DNA from: Icerya purchasi
Lineage: Eukaryota > Arthropoda > Insecta > Hemiptera > Monophlebidae
Direction: 5' to 3'
NCBI GenBank assembly: GCA_039619475.1
Contig: CM077115.1
Location: forward strand, 64,300,864 to 64,364,863
DNA: 64,000 bases
The position numbers were made by a program, and so were the translations under genes. Positions 1-11,409 of this stretch are shown in pieces. The notes beneath the pieces were generated by a model. It was not told where the DNA came from. It searched no databases and saw only the letters and a list, made by a program, of their open reading frames with translations. The first letter of the stretch is position 1. Each line of letters opens with the position of its first letter.

Positions 1-869
1 TTCTACAATAGTCCATTGCAGTAGATGGCAAGGGTTTAAGATTTGAATGTAAATAATATTCCCGGTAATAACTATTAAAACACCTGGTGCAGTTATTAAA
101 TCTTTGCAGTTGTAATATATGTTTTTCATAAATTATTACTGATGCACTGCGTAGTTATACATTTTTTTTTTTTCAATTTGTTGGGTTTGTCAGTCAGCAA
201 CGGACAAGATTACCCATCAAGAAAGAAGAACGTAGGACGAAAGAAAAATGAGGTCGCTGGGAGAGTTATTTAGGGAAGAAGGAGACGGTCAGAACTACTA
301 TGAGGTAATAACCAAGGAGTCAAAAGAGATCGATACTTGTACAACTAGCAGCCCGAAGGGAATAAATGTATAGGGGAAAAATGTGAGGAATGTCCTAAAG
401 GCTTTCATGTCTTGCTAGCCGTTTTACTAAATTATGATCTTATCTATATAAAACTAAATGCGACGTAATCAGCATCAAAAGAGAAGTAGTTATCCATGAT
501 TGCGATTGCTGGGCAGCGCCCACAAAAAGGTCCTCATCAAACAATATGGCTGCAACTTATCGCTATTTCACACTACGGCTGCGACTGCAAAGCAGGGCTC
601 GCAATTCCCATTCAGAAAAGCGAAGTGATTGTTTATCCATCATTCAAACGGCAGCTATAGACGACAAGCTTACGAAATATTAAGGATAAGAAAGAAAGCT
701 ACATCGGAGGAGACCAGCATGATTAGCGCAAAGTTCATACTAACCCAGGAAGATACAAACCACCTTGACCTAGTACCACTATGGGCACCATCCGAACAAA
801 GAGACCCACAATGCACCAGGTAAAGGCGGTGGATGAACCAGAATATTAAGAAGAGGATGAAGGACTTAC
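1..869. other. Unassigned DNA, possible LINE 3' tail
   Basis: No gene is recognised here. A run of 12 T at 162-173 is followed by a block whose reverse complement (about 174-200) resembles the 3' ends of LINE-I copies elsewhere in the window, so the left part may be the poly(A)-ended tail of a minus-strand LINE. A 64-codon open frame at 629-823 on the plus strand matches nothing I know and lacks coding features. Confidence 0.3.
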
Positions 870-1850
870 TTAAATGTTTATACGGCCGCGGATTAAAAAC
901 AAAAATTTAGCAAGAGCAGGAACAACTGACAGTGAGCGAAAGGCGAGAATAAAGAATGTACAGTACGGCCTGGGAATATTAAGGGATAGTAGATCCGAGT
1001 ATAGAACGAATCTTTCAGACGATGCACATTCGAAGAAAATGTGATCAGTGTCACAATCGAATGTGTTATCTACGTATAAAGGACAGAGAGGAAGGGAAAC
1101 AATAGCAAACCGATAAAGGGAAATAGGAAGACAGCTGTGACCAGAGCGAAGGCGACAAAGAGAGGATATAGTAGAACGACGAAGGGGTGGACAATCTAGG
1201 AACCAAGGATGTGAGGATGGAGACGATTGAATAGACTGATATAAGGACCGCGGATTTGTAAAGGAAGGACCATACAAAGATTTCCAATTTTAAAATTGAT
1301 TTCTTTTTTTCTATGCTTAGTAATTCGGAGGAGGGAAATGGCCGGACAAGACGCCCGGAAACCAAAGCTGAACGAGCAAGCTGGTCAGCCTTCTCATTAC
1401 TATCAAACCCAGCATGACTGGGCACCCTCTTCTTCATCTCCGTTACCAGCACCAACTTTGAATCAACGGACCGGAACAATTCAATTGATGCGCAGCCAAG
1501 CCATCAACGAAAATCTTTCATCCAGGAGTTCTGCCGGCATCCGATATAGATCTTTTGCCCGCTATTTTTCCTTTTAGGATGACTCGCAGGATCTCGTACT
1601 TAGGGCCTCTCATTACGAGACCCAGATACCGTAGCTTACGCTCTTTGACCGAGCTTAACAGCATGAGTTAAACTTATACCCAAATGAATGTGAGCGAGAG
1701 AGGACATAAATTAAGGATCGAATATGTAGGATGGCTGGATTTGAAGAAGGATGAATACAGGGAGAAGAGATACAATCAAGAAAACGCTTCTAGAGTTAGA
1801 TACCAAAAGAAAATTTTCGTCATCAGGAACAGAGCTAGTGAATTCACAAA
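870..1850 (-). mobile_element. LINE-I fragment: RNase H and C-terminus
   Basis: This is a decayed piece of the I-like LINE whose full copy lies at 54669-60761. Read on the minus strand it begins near 1850 with the middle of RNase H (a segment matching the LIVSDSKSVL block of the full copy). After a foreign insert it resumes near 1424 with VPSHAGFDSNEKADQLARSA, the equivalent of the VPSHSGIEGNELADFLARSA block that holds the last catalytic Asp. It then runs to the C-terminal domain with the CDTDHIFFEC motif and stops at 870. Several frameshifts separate these blocks, so it cannot encode a protein. The 5' part (endonuclease, RT) is absent. The assignment is firm because three separate blocks align in order; the edges are approximate. 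Confidence 0.8.
1430..1665 (-). mobile_element. RTE/CR1-like LINE C-terminal fragment inside RNase H
   Basis: Between the two halves of the LINE-I RNase H lies about 235 bp of another LINE. On the minus strand it reads YLGLVMRGPKYEILRVILKG, then a GKR-rich stretch and a block ending in LFRSVDSKLVLVTEM. This is the widespread end of an endonuclease-reverse transcriptase (pattern YLGHVMR..KYE.L..I..GKI.GKR). One in-frame stop is present. It carries no poly(A) or simple tail before LINE-I resumes, so a plain insertion is not the only explanation. Clade is not resolved between RTE and CR1-like. Confidence 0.65.
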
Positions 1851-2332
1851 CGACCCCGCGTAGTAAATAGTTCGGTACGTGTAAAACCTACCTTTCAGTG
1901 TTTTTATCCTAATTTCTTGGAAGCAGTCTCTGTAAATGTGTAGCGTAATTTTTGTTGATTTAATAACATTTCGTTTTATATATCCAATTCTCCAGTTACA
2001 TAATTAATTCCCAGCATAGCGGAGTATTTTGAAAATTTTTCAATCTATTTCACCCCCCCCCATCGTCTCCCACTAGATAAAATTTGGGATTTTTTATTTT
2101 AAAAACTAATTTGTATTGATTTAATTATGCAAAAAATAAAAATAAAACAAAATAAAACCCAACAAGAAATAGAACTTTGATAAGGGTTTTGCATTCTACA
2201 TACTATAATATCCAGGCGTCACAGAAAATGGCTGGATTATACACACATTTTACTAGTAATGGTGTTTATATGTTTAGGGAAGAATATTTTCATTTTTGTT
2301 TTTTATTACTCCTTTTTTTTTTTGTAGAATAT

Positions 2333-2363
<31 letters not shown>

Positions 2364-2783
2364 AAATGGTTTTCTGCAAACGGCAAATAGGTTCTTTCTC
2401 GGTACGCATTTTATTCGGTTTGTTTTCACGGGGAAAAAAAAGAAAATGGGAAAGTTCTTCTCGCCGTTGATGCCGGAGAATTATGATTACCCTGGAAATG
2501 GTTGGCGATTTAGCTTTTCAAGTATGTACACCGAGCAGAGCATGACTGGTAATGAACTCGGCGAGTGAAGAGAGAACGCAAGGAGAAGAAGAATGAGAAC
2601 GAGGAAAAGCAAGTTTTTTACAAAGTAAATATGGAAGACAACTTTTTTCTTGTAACGAACGAACCGAGAGCATAAAAAGGACAGTTGTGTGCGCGCGCGT
2701 GCGCACGAGTTTCTCAAAGCTAGAGGAAATAGGCGAAGATTTAAAAAGAAAACGGGAAGGCACGGTAAAGTTGGAAGTTCATC

Positions 2784-2817
<34 letters not shown>

Positions 2818-3559
2818 GGGGGAGACAAGAAAAAAAGAAATTGCTCAGAATGATCCGAAAATTCTTTTCAACTCTTCCGCGATAATAACGCTTTTTATTT
2901 GTTTATTTAGGTTATTCGAGTTATTTGGCGGATTTTTACTTTTTTTTTTTAATAGCGACGCAAAAGTTGGTACGTTTTATGTTAACATTTGTTACGAAAA
3001 GTATGATAAATTAGAGGTAAGAATAAGAGAAGGGAGAAAAAACGGGATAACTGCAAAAACGGAACTGCGTTTCATTAGCATTTTAAATTAATTTCGTTTC
3101 CGAACAAAAGCAGTCTGCTTTCTTGGACGTCTTCATTTGCATCGGACGCGTCTAATACGACATAATTCCCTGAAAAGCTTTTATTGTTCGTTATTCGCAT
3201 TTTTATACGCCGCCACTTCACCACAGGCCTATTCGATTCCGAAGCGTATAAATAAAACAAGTACCGTCCGTTTAATAATCAGCTTCCTTAATTTACTTAA
3301 ATATCGCATGCGATATAATAATTCTCACGCCGACTGAAGTTCTTTCGTGTAGGCTCTACTGATTAGGCTCGACGGATAAACGAAATTTTTAACGATCGTC
3401 CACTATTGAAACGGTTGGTAATTTGTCGAAATGCCGGAGAATCTGTGTGAAACACACTTTTACTTTTTTCCTTTTTTTTTTTTTTGAAATTTGTTAAATT
3501 TTAACTTGCTGTTCCGTTTTATAAAACGGTGTAAGTTTTATAAGCCCCGAATGACGGAG
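1851..3559. other. AT-rich DNA without recognised genes
   Basis: I see no coding or RNA feature. The stretch contains a run of 26 A at 2333-2358, which may be the tail of a very old plus-strand retroposon, and a TA dinucleotide microsatellite at 2784-2810. Minus-strand open frames around 2487-2828 and 3075-3260 have no family signature. Confidence 0.5.
2784..2810. repeat. (TA)n microsatellite
   Basis: Uninterrupted TA dinucleotides, about 13 units, seen directly. Confidence 0.9.
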
Positions 3560-3911
3560 CGTTGAAGATTGTGAAGTTAAAATTCACATAATGCACTAAG
3601 CCCAGCCGTATCGGTGATAGTAAAACAGGTTTCGGTTACCTATGACACCTATGGTTTGGTCTTCTTCTTCTTCATTACTCGACACGAAGATAATACAGCG
3701 TCACATCCAGATTTCGTATCCACGTCAACGCTGGCGCTAAAATTTCGTGAATTTCATTGACAGTTCTCCGCCAAAAGCCCTGCGTGGGCGGTTACGTATA
3801 ATTTGTTCAATAGTTTGATGTGGCTGGTCACAGTCACAAGCGGAGTAATTTTTTTGTATTTCATCTAAGCTTGGCAGCCAAGCAGCTTAACTACTAGGCC
3901 ATTGCGCTACC
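3560..3911 (-). mobile_element. SINE-B copy 1, interrupted
   Basis: Minus-strand copy of a tRNA-derived SINE found four times here (also 4931-5146, 37751-38003, 61500-61735). The 5' end near 3911 reads GGTAGCGCAATGGCCTAGTA, continuing with a TTAAGCTGCTTGGCTGCC-like block typical of a tRNA head with Pol III box A. The 3' part near 3560-3600 carries the shared GTGAAGTTAA block (plus-strand reading). The middle is split by a LINE fragment at 3661-3868. Identification rests on alignment with the other three copies. Confidence 0.75.
3661..3868 (-). mobile_element. Short LINE 3' end with GAA tail, inside SINE-B
   Basis: On the minus strand this encodes the end of a LINE ORF2. It has a CDCDQPHQTIEQII block (the C.C....QT...I zinc-like motif common at LINE C-termini), then TVNEIHEILAPALTWIRNLD in a neighbouring frame, then a stop and a tail of four to five GAA units (CTT on the plus strand at 3661-3672). 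A GAA microsatellite instead of poly(A) points to a CR1- or RTE-type LINE. Both sides are SINE-B sequence, with TTGG next to each junction as a possible short duplication. It is 5'-truncated to about 210 bp. Confidence 0.7.
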
Positions 3912-4522
3912 TATGAAACGGTGTATTAAAAATGAATTCGAAATGACTTTTTAGCAAAAATTAGGGCCCGAATAATATAATTAGTGTTTATACCCTTACA
4001 TTAGGCAGCTTGAAGAATCGATAGTTCAATTTCAGGCTCTCTATCGTGTCGGCTTCAACGATTCGGCTCTTACGGCTTCAACGTTTTGGCCTAGATCATT
4101 TCGGCCTCGTTGCGCTTCGGCTGCGATATGTTTCGGCTTGCTCATATAATCAGCTTTTAAGTCTTTATGAGGAAATAGTTTTTTAGGCGATATATGAACG
4201 GAAAAAAAAAAAAAGAAAAAATTGAAATTTATTTTCTAAGTAAATTAATTAATAGCTGGATTGTGTTTTTTTGGATTAATGATTAAACGCCTCAAATAAC
4301 TCATTAAAGAAACAAAAAAAAATTGAGAGAGCTCATCAACGCTAAACTAGATCTGCTAAGGGACGAAGATGTAACGGAACCGAAATGATCTAGAAACGAT
4401 AAGGCCCCTAATTTCAAATGTCACAACTGAAGCGGAAATGATTGATTATTTCGTTAGCTTTCATTCGCTCTCCCCAAACGATTTTATCTATTTTAAATCT
4501 TTGCTGCTTTTGTAAGCGTTGC

Positions 4523-4564
<42 letters not shown>

Positions 4565-4930
4565 TACAATAACAGAAATAATCATAATAATAATTGATAA
4601 TATTTCTTAACTTTCGCTAATATACCAATTAGAATTGGCTCTATATCTCATCTAGGCTCAATATGAACCAGGAAAAGTCTTATTGTTTTACCATTTTTTA
4701 GGGTTATACTTTTTTTTTTTTTGGGCTCGGCTAACCAATGAGACGCGGTATATAAATATTAATTCTAAAAATAGCTTATATTAATAACCTTCTTAGTTAA
4801 TAATTAATATTAACGATTTTGAGACTAATATAATTCGAAATTATTAATTCAAATTTCTCGTTAAATTACAAGAAATTTAATCATTAAAATTATAATTTCA
4901 ACATTCAATAATAGTAATAATAATAAGTAA
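3912..4930. other. Unassigned AT-rich DNA
   Basis: No gene is visible. It holds a trinucleotide microsatellite (4523-4564) and a run of 13 T at 4710-4722 followed by GGGCTCGGCTAACCAATGAG. The reverse complement of that block resembles the 3' ends of LINE-I copies, so a short tail fragment may lie here on the minus strand. Confidence 0.45.
4523..4564. repeat. (AAT)n microsatellite
   Basis: About 13 uninterrupted AAT units, seen directly; a shorter related stretch follows at 4580-4592. Confidence 0.9.
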
Positions 4931-5146
4931 AGTAAAAGTCACCCTTAACAGGGTGTCGGGAATTGCGAAGTTAAGCTTTTCATAATGTACAGAGTCGACA
5001 GAACTGATCAGAATATTAGGGACAGTTTCATTCTTCTTGGAGTGGGTCTCCTTTTCTTAGATTTCACCGGTGCTCAATTCAAATCTTGAACCCGTGACCT
5101 TCGATTTTGTAGTCAAACATTTTAATTTCACGACCTATCGAGCTGC
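4931..5146 (-). mobile_element. SINE-B copy 2
   Basis: Minus-strand SINE-B that keeps the best Pol III box B of the family: the minus strand reads AGGTCACGGGTTCAAGATTT around 5080-5100. The body shows the shared blocks (ATTATGAAAAGCTTAACTTC and the terminal CACCCTTAAC region at 4939-4948, plus strand). No clear target duplication was found, partly because the flank is AAT-rich. Confidence 0.75.
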
Positions 5147-5162
5147 CGTAATAATAATGATG

Positions 5163-6055
5163 TTTTTTTTTTTTTTTTTTTTTTGGGATTATCTACAAGG
5201 ACATTGGTCTAAGAACAATGGGAAAAGGCCGCAAGAGACTCAGATCTTTACACGATCAGAGATAGCCGACAAAAAATAATCAAGAGCTTGGACAACAGAA
5301 GGAGAAGGAAGGGGGAGAATGAACGAAGCACTCTATGGAGTGGGAATACCAATTTGTGAAAGGGAGGAGTAGAAAGCAGCTTGATCGGTTACAAGAGATG
5401 AACACCCAAACATTATGTGATCCGGATCACACACAAATTGGATATTGGAGGGGTGCAATGGACAAAAAAGAGACAGCACACGAGAGTAACGGAAATGCGA
5501 GGAAGGAAGCAAACTGTGCCTAAAGGGCAGGCGGCAAATCGCAGAGAGGTTGAAGCGACTCATGGAAGGAAAGTCTAGAAACCAGGGAATGCGAGAAAGG
5601 GAAGGTTGAATAGACAGGAAAAGGAAATCCGGGTTTGAGGAACCTAAGAGTCAAACCATAGTTTGGAATGAGCAGCTGCAGACAGAAGAAGGGTAATATT
5701 GGAAGAAAAAACAGAAAGAAACCTATCGGAAGAGGAAGACAACCGAGCGAATGAGTCAACTAACTCATAGCCTCAATGGCGGCATGACCAGGGATCCGTT
5801 AAAAGTCCGTTTGGATTAAGTGAGAAAGAAAAAGATCATGAACCAAGGAGCGAATAAAAAGAATAACGTAGTCGGTTGAGTGAGGAGGGAGAAGAGATGC
5901 GACAGTCTGCAGCACGCTTTGAGCATCCGACATGGATATTGCGAGAAACAGGAGAGGATCTGATAAAAAGAAGGACACCCAGAATAGCAGAGGACTCCGC
6001 ATAGGAGATTGAGCAAAAGGGGGAAAGTTTAAAGGACTCGACATAATTTAGAGAA
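5163..6055 (-). mobile_element. LINE-I fragment with poly(A) tail
   Basis: A 5'-truncated LINE-I. Minus-strand reading gives the RNase H middle (AQSVLQTVASLLPP, about 5800-5960), the zone before the C-terminal domain (about 5560-5760), the C-terminal domain with CDPDHIMFGC (about 5333-5560), a 3' UTR, and a poly(A) tail seen as 22 T at 5163-5184. Frameshifts break the frame at least three times. A close relative in the opposite orientation lies at 31140-31752. Confidence 0.85.
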
Positions 6056-8007
6056 GTGTAGAAAGAGCTTAAGATTACATTTCGTGTTCAATTGTATTTA
6101 TTGAAACGTTAATTCTTTACATTTACCTTTAACGAACCCTCCAGTTTGTTAAAAAACTTTACTCTATATTTTTTTCGCGTTGAATTAAAATTTTTCATTG
6201 GAAACTTTCGTTTGTATTCATTTATTTATCTCTCAGCTGGAAGGGAATGAGCAAGTTTTTCTTCTTTTGGAGGTTAAATTGTTCCAGCTTTTATAATTAG
6301 CATCAGCGCCATAAATATAAATCGAATTTTAATGTTTTTTTTTTAAATTAGTGTAAAAAGGGTACTTCGGTGTTTTTTTGTTTCTTCTTTTTTTTTTTTT
6401 TGCCTTCAATATAATAGCAATGAAAAAGGGAACATTAGATTCTGTTTTTTTCCAACATCCTCGCGTGTTAAATGTTTTTCTAGTCTACTTAGAATGTATT
6501 ATGTACTTGTATTACATCGTTCACAAAATTTAACGGTTAAAAACCCTTTTGGCACCGGATCGACGTGTTCCTATTTCAACGTGTGATTTGCTTTCAACTG
6601 CTTGTTCGAAGCTTAAGCAACGTCGAAACTGCGAACGGCCTATTCCGATCGGCCAAAATCGCTACGAAAAAACAAATAAATAAGCCATTCTACGCCGCTT
6701 ATGCACGTATACCCTTCAATTCATTAGCTTTTCAGCTGGGTACTATATTGAAGCTACGTGTTCTGAGTCCTTTTCTAGCCACTTACTAAACTAGTTAATC
6801 ATTTATTCCTGCATGTACTTTCTTACACATCAAGCGACTAATTGTCCTTTCAACGCCTTTAATAAATTTCCGCGTCTTTTGCGCTAAATCCTTTCCAATT
6901 CCAGCAGTTCTTGCTGAGAATTTAATATGCCATCCGTGTCTACTCGCATCTTTTTTTTTTTTGTTTGTTTGGGGTTTTCCCTGGGCTTGCCAATAATAGA
7001 CGATTACCAATTAACACGTGTACATAGCAGCAATTAGGAGTAACAAGGAATGGAATCTGACAAAGAATGCTATACCAAGGATGGAGAAACAATGGCAATC
7101 AACGTCGAAAAATGCCAAACGTATGCATCCTGAAAAGAAAAGGAATGACATTGCCGAAGGTAAGAGCAAAAGGAGTTAGGGTCTTATTTAATCGTTTTCT
7201 CACTAAACACTTTTTCCGCGCACGTCCTCTACTCGTATTCTTTGCTAACCCTTGGTTTTTTTTTTTTTTTTTTTTAAAAATCTAGCCTATCTCTTATTTC
7301 CTCTCGCCTTGACGCAAATTTCTTTAATAATCGTCCCTAATTTTAACTTTGCCAATCCTAAGTTTTTATTCCATCTTCGATTTCAAAATTCCTTCTACAA
7401 ACTGTAATTAATCAGGAATTCTCCGATCAATTCCTTATTTATTTTATGAAATTTTTGTTGATCGTTCGAGAAGGCTTGGTAGACAACATTTCGGGCTTTT
7501 CAACTTACTTCCTTCCGTTTCATGTTCGCAAATGAATTGATAATTCACGGACCGTCATTTTTATTGATAACAAGACACAGACACAATCCACACGTCCACT
7601 TTTTTCTTGCGATAGAGATTGATGGAAAAAAGAAAAAAAAGAAACACCTTTAAGGATTCAGTGACAGAAGATTTATGATGGGTATCTTTACGTAGTGTTT
7701 AACTTTTATATTACATGCTTCAGTAAATAATTAAACAAATTTAAATGAAATAATGACTGGTTCGGTGTACTGACCTCTAAGCTCCAGACGTGTTAGCGAC
7801 ATATACAGCAAAACATGATCTAAACTTCGTATAATATATTTATAGTAATTACGGAATTGTAAAAATGCAGCTATTGTTACATTTAAAATAATTAACATTC
7901 GCTTACGTGTTTAACTACGAGTATGTTTCATTTTACGTGCAATAATTTTCGATTAAATTTGGTTCGATGGAAATATAAAATTATCGCAATCACCTTTTTT
8001 CTAATTA
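6056..8007. other. Unassigned AT-rich DNA
   Basis: No gene, RNA or element is recognised. Homopolymer T runs occur at 6389-6401 and 7257-7275. Small open frames at 6565-6789, 6795-7010 and 7067-7285 show no motif and are about the size expected by chance. Confidence 0.5.
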
Positions 8008-8031
8008 CAGTAAAACCGCGATTATCCGTGT
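8008..8031 (+). repeat. Left terminal inverted repeat of pogo-like element
   Basis: 24 bp identical to the reverse complement of 8910-8933. Confidence 0.95.
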
Positions 8032-8509
8032 TAATTGGTGATTCATCATGCACGGATACGGGAAAACACGGTTAACTCTCCGCCGGCCGTTCTGCGAGTT
8101 TTTATTTATCCCGAGCTTTACGACCCACGTAATATGTGGATCGGGAGGCTCTTCACTCCATTTCATATTATAAAATGATAGCTAACCATCTACGATTGCA
8201 ATTGTATAATTTTCTGTATTACGTTTTGTTTTACTTTATAATAAATACGTATAATAGTACCGTATATGAAATGATAGCCGAGAAGGAAACTGGATTATTT
8301 AGATTAATTAAATTAATTAAATGCTGTACATGCAGAAAATTTACAAAATTCAAACTTTTTATTCATTTTAAATACTGTATATTGACAAGACGAAGAAGAA
8401 ATAAGAACATAACAGGTAGAGTACAAACAAAAATGAAATGGACGTAACGTACAGAAAAAGGAGTGTTATAAAAAGGAATAGAATAACTTAGACTACGTCA
8501 TATTAATTT

Positions 8510-8822
8510 TCATTAAAAAAGTCAGTCAGTTTCTTCCGTCTGTCGGGAATCTCTTTCTCTTTCATCTTCGTCTGGAAATGTTCTAAAATGTCTGTGATCT
8601 GTCTACTGATCGAAATACGTGATCACAGTCTGTAGAATGCAACGCACTTTTACACAGCTTAGTCGCTGTTCTGCTATTTCGACTTGCTCTTCATTTTCCC
8701 ATTCGGAATCCGCATTGAGTTCATTTAAAATTTCTTCATCAGTAGAAATACGCTTAAGTAGGATCGATTTCATAATTATCTATCCACTCCTTCATATTTT
8801 CATCATTAACACGTTCAAATTC
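8510..8822 (-). pseudogene. pogo-type transposase C-terminal remnant
   Basis: Minus-strand translation in shifting frames gives EFERVNDENMKEWIDNYEID, then STDEEILNELNADSEWENEE, then LQTVITYFDQ and a polar tail. This order (acidic linker, a LETA/LQ..I.Y..Q helix, short charged end) matches the C-terminal part of pogo/Tigger/jerky-like DDE transposases downstream of the catalytic core. The catalytic domain and the DNA-binding domain are absent, and there are stops and frameshifts. Confidence 0.6.
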
Positions 8823-8909
8823 CTTCCCATCACAATTTGGAACTTTTTTTTGCAGGAAACACGCGACTTTAAAGAGACGCGCGGTTAATCCGCCAACCGG
8901 TTAAAACAC

Positions 8910-8933
8910 ACACGGATAATCGCGGTTTTACTG
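8910..8933 (-). repeat. Right terminal inverted repeat of pogo-like element
   Basis: 24 bp, perfect inverted match to 8008-8031; followed by TA. Confidence 0.95.
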
Positions 8934-11409
8934 TACTTGATATTTTTGATTCTACGAAGGCTCTTCAATTTATTCTTCCCATCCTGATCATTCTTGTAAC
9001 ACGCTTCATTATTCTCCGTATATGGGATAATTAAATAGCGAGAAGACCGGTTATCAAAAACATCTTTATTATTAAAATTATTCATTGTAACATTTCTCCC
9101 TTCAATATACGTCCCCCCGCTATATTTATACGCCGTCTCGTACGTTTTCGCCATTTTTAATAACAATAGCGGAACTGTTCCTCTGGAACGCCATTCAAAA
9201 CTGCCGTCGCGTGACCTTTGACCTACTCCAACGATTCGAAATACGTTCCTTTTAAGACACAGACTTTACTCTCGGGAACAGGAAGAAATCACATGGGGGG
9301 CTCGAAAACGGTTGATGTTCAAGCACAGGCAAAAACTGTTCCACGGATAGTGTGCTATGAGCAGGCTAAGCACATAGTGACGCGTCGAAGAGAGCTGTGA
9401 TACCAGCAAACAAGCAAAGCGGAAAGGAATGTCGATGAGAGACTGTATCCGTCTCTATTATTCGCCTGTGCTCTAGAGTCGTACTCCCTCCTATTATCTT
9501 CCGCGATACAGTTGTCTGAAAAACGATTACGGCTCTGTACTACAGTTGCCTTTTACTCCTTATTATCGCTGATTTACCGATCACTTCCGATTAATTTGAT
9601 AGTACGAAATATAATTGACTCGTATCTTTTTCTAATTGGTCCTGGGTAAAGGTTTCTCTGGCTGACGGCGACGCAAGGAAAAGAAATAATTATTGTATAA
9701 AGCTGCTTTTATCGTTAAAATAAAATGAAGGCGACGCTGATCATTACACTAGCAACAATTAATGTATAAATATCGGCGACTTCCGTTGTCAGCTGTTGGT
9801 GATGTAATTAATTAAGGTCGGTATAATATTACACGCGGGTTTTAACTAATTTTTCGTTAGCCTGAAAAACTTTGACTCGAACAAGCGAAACGATCATCGG
9901 CGCAAGGAAAAGTTCAATAAAGAAGAGAGGCATGGCTACAGCGAACCAAATAATGGTACGGTAGCTTGGAAAAAGTCGCATTAAAGTGTTCATAAATTTA
10001 TGCTGAACACTTGCTCCGATCGCTTTTATTACGAGCACCTGTCAAAAGTGCTTTTCTTTTTGACATGCGAACGTACTTTTTTTAATGAAAAATTCGGCGC
10101 ATTATTGATGTAAAAATCTTAACTCCACCATCATCGCGACACTTTGCCGGGGGGGGGGCTATTGGACTTACCTGTTAAGTGTTAGTATACAACTGTCTGA
10201 ACTCGCGCAAGTACTCCAAATCTGAGGAAACTGCGAGGGAGGTGGTGCAGCTGACTAATAAATTTCACCGTGTTTCCCCCTTTTCAGCACACTAGACTGC
10301 AGTAGTCGAACGTAATTATTAATCTTCGGAAATAAAGATGGGCTTAAATCGGGGAATTTCGGTCGATTACCAAAACGGCTATCGTCAGCATTAGTTTCAG
10401 TTCGAAATGGGAAATGGTGGAATTGCGCGCCCTATCGTTCAGTTCGAATTTCATTCATGCGCACGGTGGTACTTTCGAAAGATTTTCGCTTTTCGCTTTG
10501 AACAATTTAAATTTATTTTATTTCGTTCGTAGGCGAAAGTTTATTTCTAAAAACAAGAGCTCTTTAATTACGGTAAATCCGAGATAATTCCCCTCTGTAA
10601 ATTCTATTAAGACAGTCTGGTGAAAAGTTCGTTAGAAGTCGCGTCTCAATTAAGCGGCATTACTTCCGGCTGAAAACTTTCGACGAAATTACAGTTATCC
10701 GGTTAACTTTGAACTTTCGGACACGTCGTCGGCTACCTATTGAAACGTCTTTACACCGCTTTCGCTTCCTTTGTACCCGTAAACACCGCCTTCAGAACTT
10801 TTTCGACGTCTGACTCTCCACTCGCTACCTCCTAATTTACTCCGTCTGTAATTACTCGCTACCGCCGAGGCGCTGGCCGCATTTCTAATGTTACATACGG
10901 TCCGAATATCCTACGATGATAGCTTGGAGCTTTGCAAAAAATCCCTTATCTCAAACTTTTAGCTTTACTCAGCGAATCAAAAAAAAAAAGACAAAAAAAA
11001 CAACAACTAATATATACTTGCGAAGACAAATTTGTTGACAAATTCTCTGCTAGGTTTACAAGCTATATAGAAAAAACATAGTAAATTTATGATCATGCGG
11101 TAATGCCGTACATTTCGTAAGATCATTTTCAACGGAAACCGGTGCTTTAATTAAATGAAAATGGCTCTCTCTACCGTTGTAAAAAGATTTCTTTGGAAGT
11201 TTTTCCTTTTTTTTCTCCACTCTTGGGTACTTTTCATGTTTGCTGCGTAGTCCTTTCTCTGTCGCTAGCATTTGGCCCAGTTTCATCTTTCTTGACTATG
11301 TACATCTTTTTTGTATTTTTTCCTCTGTTTTACGCACAACCATATTTGCGTTAGGCACTACAAAACGACCGTAATACCTACAGTTGTTGGAACAATTAGC
11401 GTTTTAGAC
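8934..11409. other. Unassigned DNA, one candidate host exon
   Basis: More mixed in composition than its surroundings (10200-10900 is the least AT-rich part), but no gene is recognised apart from the possible exon at 9829-10038. Open frames at 8885-9166, 9218-9400 and 11056-11286 carry no motif. Confidence 0.4.
9829..10038 (-). CDS. Possible terminal exon of an unknown membrane protein
   Basis: A 69-codon open stretch on the minus strand without a starting ATG. It begins directly after TTTTGACAG, which could be a splice acceptor, with first codon GTG, and ends at a TAA. The translation has a basic N-terminal part (IKAIGASVQHKFMNTLMRLF), one strongly hydrophobic segment at about residues 28-52 that could span a membrane, and a basic tail. 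I recognise no family. The acceptor lacks a good pyrimidine tract and no upstream exon was found, so this may be chance. Confidence 0.15.
   Translation of the reverse strand: MLVIKAIGASVQHKFMNTLMRLFPSYRTIIWFAVAMPLFFIELFLAPMIVSLVRVKVFQANEKLVKTRV

Larger units (their letters stand above)
8008..8933 (-). mobile_element. pogo/Tigger-like DNA transposon, internally deleted
   Basis: A 926-bp element bounded by perfect 24-bp terminal inverted repeats beginning CAGTAAAACCGCGATTATCC and flanked on both sides by TA (8006-8007 and 8934-8935), the usual duplication of Tc1/mariner-pogo elements. The CAGT...CGATTATCCG type of end is characteristic of pogo/Tigger. The minus strand holds the remains of a transposase C-terminus (8510-8822); the rest is AT-rich filler. 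Full pogo-type elements are normally more than twice this length, so this is a non-autonomous derivative. Confidence 0.88.

Noticed and set aside
4523..4564. Regularly spaced short repeats, considered as CRISPR or satellite
   Set aside because: Simple AAT microsatellite without spacers; CRISPR is not expected in a eukaryotic genome.
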